A stretch of DNA of 64,000 bases from Streptomyces sp. Act143 (GTDB lineage: Bacteria; Actinomycetota; Actinomycetes; Streptomycetales; Streptomycetaceae), in NCBI RefSeq assembly GCF_003143935.1, contig NZ_QFRX01000001.1, forward strand, positions 567,059-631,058. Direction: 5' to 3'. The position numbers and the translations under genes are program-made. Under the pieces are notes generated by a model that did no database searches, had not been told where the DNA came from, and saw only the letters and a list, made by a program, of their open reading frames with translations. Every line of letters starts with the position of its first letter. Positions within the stretch are counted from its first letter, which is position 1. Below are positions 44,262 to 54,031 of this stretch, piece by piece.

Positions 44262-45385
44262 GCTCCGACCCCGTCGACGGCCGCCCCGGCGACCGCTCGG
44301 ACGGCACCTCTCGGCCGGCCCGCCCCGTCCGGCCCGACCGTCGTGGACGGTTTCCGCTGTCCGTGCGCCGCAACGCCGTGGACTGGGAACGCCAGCGCCC
44401 GACCTGGCGCGAGGCGCGGCCCGCCGTCATCGCCGACGCGCTCAAGCGCGCCCAGACGCGGCCGTCCGGGAACTGGTATGTCGTGGGCGCCACCAGGGAC
44501 GTACGGGACGACCGCCCGCTGGGCCGGACGATCGCCGGGCAGGAGGTCGTCGTCTGGCGCGGCGCCACGGGAGAACTGGTCGCCGGACCCGGCGTCTGCC
44601 CGCACCTCGGCGCACCGCTGCGCGACAGTCCGGTGAGCTGCGGCACTTTGGTCTGCCACTGGCACGGGCTCGGCCTTCGGGGCACCGCGTTCGCGGGCTG
44701 GGAGCCGCTGCCGGTGCACGACGACGGGCTGCTGGTGTGGGTGCGTCTGGACGACGTGGGCGGCGAACCACCGCTGGCCGCACCGGTGGTGCCGGTGCGG
44801 CCCGCGCCGGCGGGGGCGGTGTCGGCGGTGTACGTCGGCGTCGGTACCTGCGAACCCGAGGACGTCGTGGCCAACCGGCTCGATCCCTGGCACGGCGCCT
44901 GGTTCCACCCGTACTCCTTCGTCGACCTGACGGTCGTGTCGCCGGTCACCGCGAAGCGGAGGGACGAGGGGGGCGGCAATCGTGAACCCGGCGCCTCGGA
45001 CGGAGCCGGTCCGGGGGACGAGGACGGTTTCACCGTCGACGTGTCGTTCAAGGTCGCCGGGCGGCTCGTCGTACCGGTACGGGCCGTGTTCACCGCCCCC
45101 GAACCCCGTACGGTCCTGATGCGCATCACCCGGGGTGAGGGCGCCGGGTCGGTGGTGGAGACGCATGCGACCCCGCTCGGCACCGACGAACACGGCCGTC
45201 CCCGGACCGCGGTGGTGGAAGCGGTGGTGGCGGCCTCCGATCGCCCCGGGTTCGCCGTGGCCCGCCGGATGACGCCGCTGCTGCGCCCCCTCATGCGGGC
45301 CGCGGCGGGCCGGCTGTGGCGCGACGATCTCGCCTATGCCGAACGGCGCTGGCTGCTCCGCTCGACCGGCCGCTTCCCGGGCTGA
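44258..45385 (+). CDS. Rieske-type protein of carotenoid clusters (DUF5914)
   Basis: The 375-residue protein starts at GTG 44258 behind AAGGAGG, overlapping the crtB stop. After a Pro/Arg-rich N-terminus comes a Rieske [2Fe-2S] domain (about 70-155) with CPHLGAPL (Cys114, His116) and CHWHGL (Cys133, His136). The C-terminal half ([37 protein letters not shown]) carries the DUF5914-type region in place of a standard oxygenase domain. It occupies the position called crtV in Streptomyces clusters. A role in carotenoid oxidation is likely; the reaction is unknown. Confidence 0.83.
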   Translation: MSSDPVDGRPGDRSDGTSRPARPVRPDRRGRFPLSVRRNAVDWERQRPTWREARPAVIADALKRAQTRPSGNWYVVGATRDVRDDRPLGRTIAGQEVVVWRGATGELVAGPGVCPHLGAPLRDSPVSCGTLVCHWHGLGLRGTAFAGWEPLPVHDDGLLVWVRLDDVGGEPPLAAPVVPVRPAPAGAVSAVYVGVGTCEPEDVVANRLDPWHGAWFHPYSFVDLTVVSPVTAKRRDEGGGNREPGASDGAGPGDEDGFTVDVSFKVAGRLVVPVRAVFTAPEPRTVLMRITRGEGAGSVVETHATPLGTDEHGRPRTAVVEAVVAASDRPGFAVARRMTPLLRPLMRAAAGRLWRDDLAYAERRWLLRSTGRFPG

Positions 45386-45397
45386 GAGCGGGGCAAG

Positions 45398-45437
45398 GGT
45401 GCCGCCTTCCGGAGGGAAGCGCCCGGAAAGCGGCACC
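45398..45437 (+). terminator. Terminator of the crtEIB-DUF5914 operon
   Basis: GGTGCCGCCTTCCGG (45398-45412) pairs with CCGGAAAGCGGCACC (45423-45437) with one mismatch, beginning 12 bases after the stop codon. Confidence 0.82.
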
Positions 45438-45536
45438 TCGGCGAGCCCGTGTGCCGATCACCCCGGCGAACCGACCGGTCCGAGCGCGGTAGAGCGCTCC
45501 GCCGCACGGGAACCCGGCGGCCAGGAGGCTGTCGGC

Positions 45537-45920
45537 ATGACCGGAGCCGTCAGCCAGGACACGGGAAGTGAGCCGCGCATGGACATGGACAACCAGCAGA
45601 CATGGAGCGAGTTCCGCGATCTGGTCACCATGGCGCCCGCGGAACTGGAGAAGTGGCTCAAGACACCGGAGTCCCGGGACGCGGGACAGCACCAGGGAGG
45701 CGGCGAGTCCACCGGCCACGCCTCCGGCCGCCGCATCGTCGGCATCCTCCGCACCCGCAAGGACGACCTGTCCGACGCGGACTACCAGCACATGCGCAAG
45801 GTCGTCGGCTACGTGCGCCGCCACCTGGCACAGCGCCCTTCCGGGGACATCACCGACACGACGTGGCGCCACTCGCTCATGAACTGGGGTCACGACCCCC
45901 TCTCCGGCAAGGGCCGCTGA
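45537..45920 (+). CDS. DUF3140 family protein
   Basis: Up to 127 residues; ATG 45579 is an alternative start. The family pattern is clear: TWSEFRDLVTMAPAELEKWL, GESTGHASGRRIVGILRTRK, DDLSDADYQHMRKVVGYVRR and HSLMNWGHDPL. DUF3140 proteins are small, soluble and often DNA-associated in context, but have no known activity. The preceding region has GGAGG before 45537. Confidence 0.85.
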   Translation: MTGAVSQDTGSEPRMDMDNQQTWSEFRDLVTMAPAELEKWLKTPESRDAGQHQGGGESTGHASGRRIVGILRTRKDDLSDADYQHMRKVVGYVRRHLAQRPSGDITDTTWRHSLMNWGHDPLSGKGR

Positions 45921-46020
45921 CAGCCAGCCGCCGCGGTCCACGAAGCTGGCGGCAGGTGCAACCGGCGGCGCCGTATCCACAGAAAGGGGGACATACCCAC
46001 TAGGGAGAGGATGACCTGTC

Positions 46021-46593
46021 ATGCAGCTTCGCGACAAACTGCCGGTCGATCACCGGCTGGCCACCGTCCACCGCTACGGCGCCGCGTTCTGCGGGGTGGT
46101 CCTGCTGATCTTCGGCATCCTCGGCTTCGCCGACCAGCTCCGCCCCTTCAACACCGACGGCGACACCGTCGCCGGCATGACGACGAACGGCGTCCTCAGC
46201 CTCATCTCCGTCGTCGTCGGCCTCGCGCTGATCGCCGGCGGCGTGGTCGGCGGCAACTTCGCGTCCACGCTCAACATGACGGTGGGGACCCTCTTCCTCC
46301 TCAGCGGCTTCTGGCACATCTTCGTGCTGGACAAGTCCGCGAACTTCCTCGACTTCGGCATGACCAACGTCATGTTCAGCTTCGTCATGGGCCTGGTGAT
46401 CCTGACCTTCGGCATGTACGGCCGCGTGACCAGCAAGCTGCCCCACGACAATCCGTACTGGCGCCGCCGCCACCCGCGCCAGGCGGCCAAGGAATCCCTG
46501 GCCCGGCGCCGGGCCGCGGCCGGAGCGCTCGGCTCCGCCGACATCCCGGCCGCAGCGCTTCCCGGTGCGACCGCCGACGGCACGGCCCGCTGA
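46021..46593 (+). CDS. DUF4383 four-helix membrane protein
   Basis: This 190-residue protein has four membrane segments (YGAAFCGVVLLIFGILGFAD; LSLISVVVGLALIAGGVVGG; MTVGTLFLLSGFWHIFVLD; VMFSFVMGLVILTFGMYGRV) with the DUF4383 loop NTDGDTVAGMTTNG. A basic, probably cytoplasmic tail follows. The family is common in actinobacteria and linked to stress regulons, without a known activity. AGGGAGAGG lies upstream. Confidence 0.87.
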   Translation: MQLRDKLPVDHRLATVHRYGAAFCGVVLLIFGILGFADQLRPFNTDGDTVAGMTTNGVLSLISVVVGLALIAGGVVGGNFASTLNMTVGTLFLLSGFWHIFVLDKSANFLDFGMTNVMFSFVMGLVILTFGMYGRVTSKLPHDNPYWRRRHPRQAAKESLARRRAAAGALGSADIPAAALPGATADGTAR

Positions 46594-46617
46594 GCGGCGT
46601 CACAGCAGACATGCCGA

Positions 46618-46659
46618 CCGGCCCCGGGACGCCGCCATCACGGCAGCGGCCGGGGCCGG
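46618..46659. terminator. Hairpin between convergent DUF4383 and xlnA genes
   Basis: CCGGCCCCGG (46618-46627) pairs with CCGGGGCCGG (46650-46659). It stands between convergent stops and may act in both directions. Confidence 0.72.
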
Positions 46660-46741
46660 CCGGCGGTTTCCTGCGGACAGGGCGAGGCAGGCCCGGCGTC
46701 AGACGGTCATCGGTTCCCGCCCCTCTCCACCGCGGGGTTCA

Positions 46742-48355
<1,614 letters not shown>

Positions 48356-48613
48356 TCACTCGGCGTCGCGTACCTCTCCATCTGCACGAAGAGTCAGCTG
48401 CGCCGGTGCGGACCGCACCGGAACGAAACGGGGTGGCGCAGGTGCTGTGGTGCGTGGATGGGCCGTGCGACGGCGGGTGGATCGGTGGTGCGTCGCGGGT
48501 GGCGCACGGCAAGGGCGGTTCGACATTTCGAACTGCGGTCGGCCCTTGGTGAGGGATGATTGAGGCATTGACGGTGGATCGTCAATACATTCGACAGAGA
48601 AAGTTGCTCCACT

Positions 48614-48634
48614 ATCTCCGAAACATTCGGAGAT
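48614..48634. promoter_or_regulatory. Xylanase-type operator palindrome, CGAAACATTCG core
   Basis: ATCTCCGAA and TTCGGAGAT are perfect nine-base arms around ACA. The core resembles the CGAAACTTTCG element described in Streptomyces xylanase promoters and proposed to bind a LacI-family xylan repressor. It lies about 440 bases before xlnA and 370 before the GH62 gene. Confidence 0.72.
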
Positions 48635-48914
48635 GGATTTGGCCGTGCGACCGTCTGCGACTGACGCCGCCGGAAGACATCACGCCCCCCAGACCGCGAT
48701 CGAAGCGAGTACAGGAAACAGTCGCTTCACCTTCGCGCCCCTGGTCAGCCCCCTTGAAATCGTGAGCCGTACGGCTCCTTCCCCGCCGGTTCCCAGGCTT
48801 GCGCGACACCTCGCCACCCCCCGAAGTCGGGGGGCTGTTTGCAGACAGAACAGCGACAGACCTTGACCGAGGGACCCCTCATTTCTATCTTGTGGCGTCG
48901 AAAGATCCGTGAAC

Positions 48915-48933
48915 TCCTCGAATGTTTCGAGGA
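48915..48933. promoter_or_regulatory. Xylanase-type operator palindrome, CGAATGTTTCG core
   Basis: TCCTCGAA and TTCGAGGA are perfect eight-base arms around TGT, 73 bases before the GH62 start codon. It shares the CGAA-N3-TTCG core with the site at 48614. A weaker match, CGAAAGATCCG, lies at 48899-48909. Confidence 0.72.
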
Positions 48934-49005
48934 ATTTCATCTCCGGCCCACCGCTCCGCGGTTCGCCGACGCCACCTCGCCCCGCGCCCCCAAGGAGGCA
49001 CTCAG

Positions 49006-50472
49006 ATGCGGTCGCGCCACCCGTCAACGGTTCCCCTCAGACGCTTACTCGCCGTCCTTGCACCGCTGCTGCTCGTGGCCACCTTCCTCGGCGCCCAGCC
49101 CGCCAGCGCGGCGACCGTCGACACCAACGCCTCGTACGTGCTGATCAACCGCAACAGTGGCAAAGCGCTGGACGTCTACAACATGGCGACCAACGACGGC
49201 GCCCGCATCACCCAGTGGACCAGAAACGATCAGAGCCAGCAGCAGTGGCAGTTCATCGATTCCGGCGACGGCTACTACCGCCTCAAGTCCCGCCTCTCGG
49301 GCAAGGTGCTGGACCTGTACAACTGGTCCACCGCGAACGGCGGTTCGATCGTCCAGTGGACCGATCTGAACGGCACCAACCAGCAGTGGCGACTGGCCGA
49401 CAGTTCGGACGGGTACGTCAGGCTCATCTCGCGCCACAGCGGCAAGGCCCTCGAAGTGCAGGGCGCCTCCACCGCCGACAACGCGAACATCGTCCAGTAC
49501 GACGACTGGGGCGGCACCAACCAGCAGTGGCAGCTCGTCAAGGTCGGCACCGACACGCCCGGCGCGTGCGATCTTCCGTCGACGTACCGCTGGTCGTCGA
49601 CGGGCGCACTCGCGCAGCCCAAGTCGGGCTGGGTCTCTCTGAAGGACTTCACCGTCGCCCCCTACAACGGCAAGCAACTCGTCTACGCCACGACGCACGA
49701 CACGGGGACGAGCTGGGGTTCGATGAACTTCGGCCTGTTCAGCAACTGGTCGGACATGGCCTCCGCCAGCCAGAACACGATGTCGTCCGCCACCGTCGCG
49801 CCCACTCTCTTCTACTTCGCGCCGAAGAACATCTGGGTGCTCGCCTACCAGTGGGGCGGGACCGCTTTCTCCTACCGGACATCGAGTGATCCCACCAACC
49901 CGAACGGCTGGTCAGCGCCGCAGGTGCTGTTCTCCGGAAGCATCTCCGGCTCCGGAACCGGACCGATCGACCAGACACTCATCGGCGACGGAACGAACAT
50001 GTATCTGTTCTTCGCCGGTGACAACGGCAAGATCTACCGGGCCAGCATGCCGATCGGGAACTTCCCGGGCAGCTTCGGCAGCACCTCCACCGTCGTCATG
50101 AGCGACACGACGAACAACCTGTTCGAGGCACCGCAGGTCTACAAGCTTCAGGGTCAGAACCGCTACCTCATGATCGTCGAGGCGATCGGTTCACAGGGCC
50201 GCTACTTCCGCTCGTTCACGGCCACCAGCCTGAACGGCACGTGGACACCCCAGGCCGCCACCGAGAGCAACCCCTTCGCCGGCAAGGCCAACAGCGGCGC
50301 CACGTGGACCAACGACATCAGCCATGGCGAACTGATCCGCACCAGCGCGGACCAGACCATGACCGTCGACCCGTGCCACCTACAGCTGCTCTACCAGGGG
50401 CGCAGCCCCAACTCAGGCGGCGACTACGGCCTCCTCCCCTACCGTCCCGGGCTGCTGACTCTGCAGCGCTGA
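49006..50472 (+). CDS. abfB: Secreted GH62 alpha-L-arabinofuranosidase with N-terminal ricin-type CBM13
   Basis: The 488-residue protein resembles S. lividans AbfB. After the signal peptide ([18 protein letters not shown]) a CBM13 beta-trefoil spans about 38-185 (three repeats ending QQQWQF, NQQWRL, NQQWQL). The GH62 propeller follows ([78 protein letters not shown]). It removes arabinose side chains from xylan, complementing XlnA. AAGGAGG precedes ATG 49006. Leucine 14 is a TTA codon (49045-49047), suggesting bldA dependence. The promoter region carries CGAA-N3-TTCG operators. Confidence 0.95.
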   Translation: MRSRHPSTVPLRRLLAVLAPLLLVATFLGAQPASAATVDTNASYVLINRNSGKALDVYNMATNDGARITQWTRNDQSQQQWQFIDSGDGYYRLKSRLSGKVLDLYNWSTANGGSIVQWTDLNGTNQQWRLADSSDGYVRLISRHSGKALEVQGASTADNANIVQYDDWGGTNQQWQLVKVGTDTPGACDLPSTYRWSSTGALAQPKSGWVSLKDFTVAPYNGKQLVYATTHDTGTSWGSMNFGLFSNWSDMASASQNTMSSATVAPTLFYFAPKNIWVLAYQWGGTAFSYRTSSDPTNPNGWSAPQVLFSGSISGSGTGPIDQTLIGDGTNMYLFFAGDNGKIYRASMPIGNFPGSFGSTSTVVMSDTTNNLFEAPQVYKLQGQNRYLMIVEAIGSQGRYFRSFTATSLNGTWTPQAATESNPFAGKANSGATWTNDISHGELIRTSADQTMTVDPCHLQLLYQGRSPNSGGDYGLLPYRPGLLTLQR

Positions 50473-50520
50473 CGGCACACCCCGAGTCCGCCCTCCGCCA
50501 GGGCCGGACCGGCAGCACGG

Positions 50521-50549
50521 GGCGGACCCGGCAACAGGCCGGGTCCGCC
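50521..50549 (+). terminator. Hairpin terminator after abfB
   Basis: GGCGGACCCGG (50521-50531) pairs perfectly with CCGGGTCCGCC (50539-50549) around a seven-base loop, between convergent abfB and the TetR gene. Confidence 0.82.
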
Positions 50550-50624
50550 TCGTTCGGGCATGCAAGCCGACCTGGTCGCCGTCGGCCCCCGGGCCGTCCG
50601 CGGGGCCGGTCCAAGGTCCTGAAT

Positions 50625-51320
50625 CTACCGGGACACATCCCGCAGCTGGGCAAGCCCGCTGAGAAGAAGATCGAGACCGAAGGAGAACTCCTCCTCGATC
50701 GGAACCGGCATCACCCCGGCAACAGCGACAGTGGCGGGGAACACGTCCGGGTCCACGCTCCGGAAGAAGGCCGCCGACTGCGTGTCGTCAACTTGCCCCG
50801 CACCGCCGTGCCCGTTGACCTGTACGGCGAAGCCGAGGACATAGCGCGCCAAGGTCGCGTACGCGTACGCGGCAGCTCGCGGCGGGAACCCGCTGCCGAG
50901 CAGCACCGCCACACAGTGCTCCCGAAGGGCCATGGCGTTCGGTCCCAGCGGAATCTGCTCGACCATGAGACGCGCCGCGTTCCGGTGCCGGGCCAAGGCG
51001 TCGAACATGGTGTGCGCGACCGTCCGCAGCGCCTGCTGCCAGCCCATCGCGAGGAGTTCGTCGCCGTCCAGCTCCACCACGCCGAACATGCGGTCCACGA
51101 CGTGGGCGACCAGAGCCGCCCGGTTGTCGAAGTGCCGGTACAGCGTCGCCGTACCCGAGCCCAGACGCTGGGCCAGCGTCCGCATCGACAGGGCGTCGGA
51201 GCCTTCCTCGTCCACGATCCGCAGCGCTGTGGCGACGATGCGCTCCAACGGCACCGGCGGCCGCCCCGGAGAACGCCGAGCCGATGCCGCGCCCGCTCGC
51301 GCAGGACCAGGTTCTGCCAC
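50625..51320 (-). CDS. TetR/AcrR-family transcriptional regulator
   Basis: About 231 residues from GTG 51320, which follows GAGGAGG; an ATG at 51347 is possible. The helix-turn-helix is at about 25-75 (LERIVATALRIVDEEGSDAL; SMRTLAQRLGSGTATLYRHF). The C-terminal ligand domain (VVELDGDELLAMGWQQALRT; FPPRAAAYAYATLARYVLGF) is of the TetR_C type. It is divergent from the LacI gene, with a CelR-type box in the 232-bp gap. Its targets are unknown. Confidence 0.87.
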   Translation of the reverse strand: MAEPGPARAGAASARRSPGRPPVPLERIVATALRIVDEEGSDALSMRTLAQRLGSGTATLYRHFDNRAALVAHVVDRMFGVVELDGDELLAMGWQQALRTVAHTMFDALARHRNAARLMVEQIPLGPNAMALREHCVAVLLGSGFPPRAAAYAYATLARYVLGFAVQVNGHGGAGQVDDTQSAAFFRSVDPDVFPATVAVAGVMPVPIEEEFSFGLDLLLSGLAQLRDVSR

Positions 51321-51433
51321 GGAATGTCCCACCTCCTCGCACGGCACCTTAACAGCGACGCCGTAGCCGATATGACGAGCGCCGGTCGGGCGCTCCGCGT
51401 ACCCTCCCGCTCACTCACCTCCCCAGCCGACGA

Positions 51434-51447
51434 CGGGAGCGCTCCCA
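51434..51447. promoter_or_regulatory. CelR/CebR-type operator with one mismatch
   Basis: CGGGAGCGCTCCCA differs from the consensus TGGGAGCGCTCCCA only at the first base. It lies 106 bases before the LacI start and 114 before the TetR start, so it may mediate autoregulation or control of both. Confidence 0.72.
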
Positions 51448-51552
51448 GCGCTCTCGCATGCCATGGCCCCCACTCTCCCCGCACCCCGGGCAAAGTCATG
51501 TGCTCGCCACCCCCGCCCCCGTAAGATCGGTGATCTCGTGGGGGAGGTGGTC

Positions 51553-52575
51553 ATGGGCAGACAGCGCCCGGCGACGCCGACGCTGGAGGAGGTGGCCGCC
51601 CGCGCCGGGGTGGGACGGGGCACGGTCTCCCGCGTCATCAACAACGCCGCAGGCGTCAAGGAGTCGACGCGCCGGAAGGTGCAGCGAGCCATCGAGGAAC
51701 TGGGGTACGTGCCCAACCTCGCGGCTCGTTCCCTCGCCGTGCGGCGGGCCGACGCGATCGCCCTGGTCATGACGGAACCGGACTGGCGGCAGTTCGCGGA
51801 GCCCTTCTTCTCGGAGATCGTCAGCTCGCTCGGGGACGCGCTGTCCGGCACCGGAATGCAGCTGATGCTGACCCTGGTCCGCTCGGACGCCGAGCGGCAG
51901 CGCTTCCTGGAGTACGCGCGCGGCGGCCGCGTCGACGGCGTCCTGCTGATGTCGGTGCACGCCGGGGACCCACTGCCGGACATGCTCGCCGAGGCCCGGT
52001 TGCCGACCGTACTGCTGGGGCGCCGCTCCGGCGACGAGTACGTCAGTTACGTCGACGTGGACAACGTTGGCGGCGCCCGCAGCGCCGTCTCCCATCTGGT
52101 GCGACGAGGCCGCCGGAGGATCGCCACCATCACCGGGCCGGCCGACATGTACGTCACCCAGTGCCGACTGCGGGGCTACCAGGAGGCCCTGAGCCTTGCC
52201 GGCCTGGAAGGCGGGCAGACGCTCGTCGCCGAGGGCGACTTCACGGCGGAGAGCGGACGCCGCGCCATGGCCGAGCTCCTGCGGCGGCAGCCGGAGATCG
52301 ACGGCGTCCTCGCCGCGTCGGACACCACGGCTGCGGGAGCCCTGGAGACGCTGCACTCGGCTGGACGCCGGGTGCCCGAGGATGTCGCCGTGATCGGTTT
52401 CGACGACTTCCCGCTGGCCCAGCAGACCGCACCCCGGCTGACCACGGTGCGTCAGCCGATCGAGGCGATGGGGCAGGCCATGGTCCGGCTGCTCCTGGAG
52501 GAGATGGAGGAGGGCGCCGTGGCCTGGCGGCACGTCATCCTCCGCACGGAACTGATGGTGCGCGAATCCACCTGA
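51553..52575 (+). CDS. LacI-family repressor, CelR/CebR type
   Basis: The 340-residue regulator starts at ATG 51553 after GGGGGAGG. The LacI helix-turn-helix is typical (PTLEEVAARAGVGRGTVSRV, INNAAGVKESTRRKVQRAIE) with hinge GYVPNLAARSLAVRR. The sugar-binding domain shows VDGVLLMSVHAGDPL, DVDNVGGARSAVSHLVRRG and VPEDVAVIGFDD. Near-identical 14-bp boxes before itself, celB and the GH9 gene make it the natural candidate for a cello-oligosaccharide-responsive repressor, as CebR and CelR are. A symbol is withheld because orthology was not tested. Confidence 0.85.
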   Translation: MGRQRPATPTLEEVAARAGVGRGTVSRVINNAAGVKESTRRKVQRAIEELGYVPNLAARSLAVRRADAIALVMTEPDWRQFAEPFFSEIVSSLGDALSGTGMQLMLTLVRSDAERQRFLEYARGGRVDGVLLMSVHAGDPLPDMLAEARLPTVLLGRRSGDEYVSYVDVDNVGGARSAVSHLVRRGRRRIATITGPADMYVTQCRLRGYQEALSLAGLEGGQTLVAEGDFTAESGRRAMAELLRRQPEIDGVLAASDTTAAGALETLHSAGRRVPEDVAVIGFDDFPLAQQTAPRLTTVRQPIEAMGQAMVRLLLEEMEEGAVAWRHVILRTELMVREST

Positions 52576-52691
52576 CCGCCGCCGGGTGACGGGTGCGGGG
52601 AGCTCTCCTCCCTGTACCGTCGCGCTCCGCCGCGGGGTCCGTTTCCGACCTGCGCCTCACCGATCGGTCCCCTCCCTTTGCGTCGAGAGTC

Positions 52692-52720
52692 TTGTCATGA
52701 ACCTGAATCATCTCTAGTGT
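52692..52720 (+). promoter_or_regulatory. Putative celB promoter
   Basis: TTGTCA (52692-52697) and TAGTGT (52715-52720) are separated by 17 bases, a good housekeeping-type match. The CelR-type box begins 19 bases after the -10 element, just downstream of the expected start point. Confidence 0.6.
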
Positions 52721-52738
52721 CCGTGCCGACCGAGGGAA

Positions 52739-52752
52739 TGGGAGCGCTCCCA
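52739..52752. promoter_or_regulatory. CelR/CebR-type operator before celB
   Basis: TGGGAGCGCTCCCA is identical to the copy before the GH9 gene. It lies between the predicted transcription start and the celB start codon. Confidence 0.88.
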
Positions 52753-52807
52753 ACAGCCACCTGGGGACGCCTCCCCGAATCCCCCCATCCCTCCGAAGAG
52801 GATCCGC

Positions 52808-53938
52808 ATGCGACCTCCACCACGCCACGCCCGCAGCGCGCGGGGCATCCTCGGCGCGCTGCTCACCTCACTCGTCTCGCTCGCCGCGCTTCTGACCACC
52901 GCGTCGGGGGCACAGGCCGACACCACGATCTGCGAACAGTTCGGGACGACGACCATCCAGGGCCGCTACGTCGTCCAGAACAACCGCTGGGGCACCAGCG
53001 CCACGCAGTGCATCGCCGTCACCGACTCCGGGTTCAGGCTCACGCAGGCCGAGGGCTCCGTCCCCACCAACGGCGCTCCGAAGTCGTATCCGTCCGTCTA
53101 CAACGGCTGCCACTACACCAACTGTTCGCCCGGCACCAGCCTTCCCGCGCAGCTCAGCACCATCTCCAGCGCGCCGACGAGCACCTCGTACAGCTATGTG
53201 AACAACGCGGTGTACGACGCCGCCTACGACATCTGGCTCGACCCCACGCCCCGGACCGACGGCGTGAACCGAACCGAGATCATGATCTGGTTCAACAGGG
53301 TCGGATCCGTCCAGCCCGTGGGCGCCCCGGTCGGCTCCGCCACCGTGGGCGGGCGCGAGTGGCAGGTGTGGTCCGGAAACAACGGCTCCAACGACGTGCT
53401 GTCGTTCGTCGCCCCGTCGGCGATCAGCAGCTGGAGCTTCGACGTCATGGACTTCGCCCGGCAGGCCGTCTCCCGGGGACTGGCGCAGAGCAGCTGGTAC
53501 CTGACCAGTGTTCAGGCGGGCTTCGAGCCCTGGCAGAACGGCGCGGGCCTCGCCCTGACCTCGTTCTCCTCGACCGTCAACAAGGGCTCCTCCGGTGACC
53601 CGGGAGGCCCCGGCGGCTCGGCGGCCTGCAAGGTGGCGTACACCGCGAACGTCTGGCAGGGCGCGTTCACCGCCGATGTCACCGTCACCAACACCGGTTC
53701 CTCCGCGGTCAACGGCTGGAAGCTCGCGTTCACCCTGCCCTCCGGACAGCAGATCACCAGCGCCTGGAACGCGACCGTCTCCCCTTCCTCGGGAGCTGTC
53801 ACGGCGAGCAACGTCGGCTACAACCAGCAGATCGCCGCCGGCGGCCAGGCGTCCTTCGGATTCCAGGGCACCTACGGCGGCACCTTCACCAAGCCCTCGG
53901 GCTTCAGCCTCAACGGCACGGCCTGCACCACCGTTTGA
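52808..53938 (+). CDS. celB: Secreted GH12 endoglucanase with CBM2
   Basis: The 376-residue enzyme resembles S. lividans CelB. A signal peptide (cleavage near SGAQADT) leads to the GH12 jelly roll (about 40-258) with the nucleophile region RTEIMIWFNR and the acid/base region GFEPWQNG. A Gly/Pro-rich linker joins a C-terminal CBM2 (about 275-376; CKVAYTANVWQGAFTADVTV). ATG 52808 follows GAAGAGG. The GH9 enzyme 49 kb away in the window has the same CBM2 and operator, so both probably respond to cellulose breakdown products. Confidence 0.95.
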   Translation: MRPPPRHARSARGILGALLTSLVSLAALLTTASGAQADTTICEQFGTTTIQGRYVVQNNRWGTSATQCIAVTDSGFRLTQAEGSVPTNGAPKSYPSVYNGCHYTNCSPGTSLPAQLSTISSAPTSTSYSYVNNAVYDAAYDIWLDPTPRTDGVNRTEIMIWFNRVGSVQPVGAPVGSATVGGREWQVWSGNNGSNDVLSFVAPSAISSWSFDVMDFARQAVSRGLAQSSWYLTSVQAGFEPWQNGAGLALTSFSSTVNKGSSGDPGGPGGSAACKVAYTANVWQGAFTADVTVTNTGSSAVNGWKLAFTLPSGQQITSAWNATVSPSSGAVTASNVGYNQQIAAGGQASFGFQGTYGGTFTKPSGFSLNGTACTTV

Positions 53939-53951
53939 CCTCCGCGCCCAC

Positions 53952-53996
53952 GCCGGGGCCCACCCGCTTCCTCCCCAGGGAACGGCGGGCCCCGGC
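53952..53996. terminator. Hairpin between convergent celB and NACHT genes
   Basis: GCCGGGGCCC (53952-53961) pairs with GGGCCCCGGC (53987-53996) 13 bases after the celB stop. Confidence 0.75.
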
Positions 53997-54031
53997 CTCC
54001 GTACCCGGGGTGCCCGGCGCGTCGGCGCACC

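Noticed and set aside
48518..48533. tRNA T-arm-like GGTTCGA sequence
   Set aside because: No cloverleaf can be drawn around it; it is better explained as a weak palindrome.
48556..48765. Short plus-strand frame in the xlnA-abfB region
   Set aside because: It overlaps the regulatory palindrome, has no ribosome site and no coding character.
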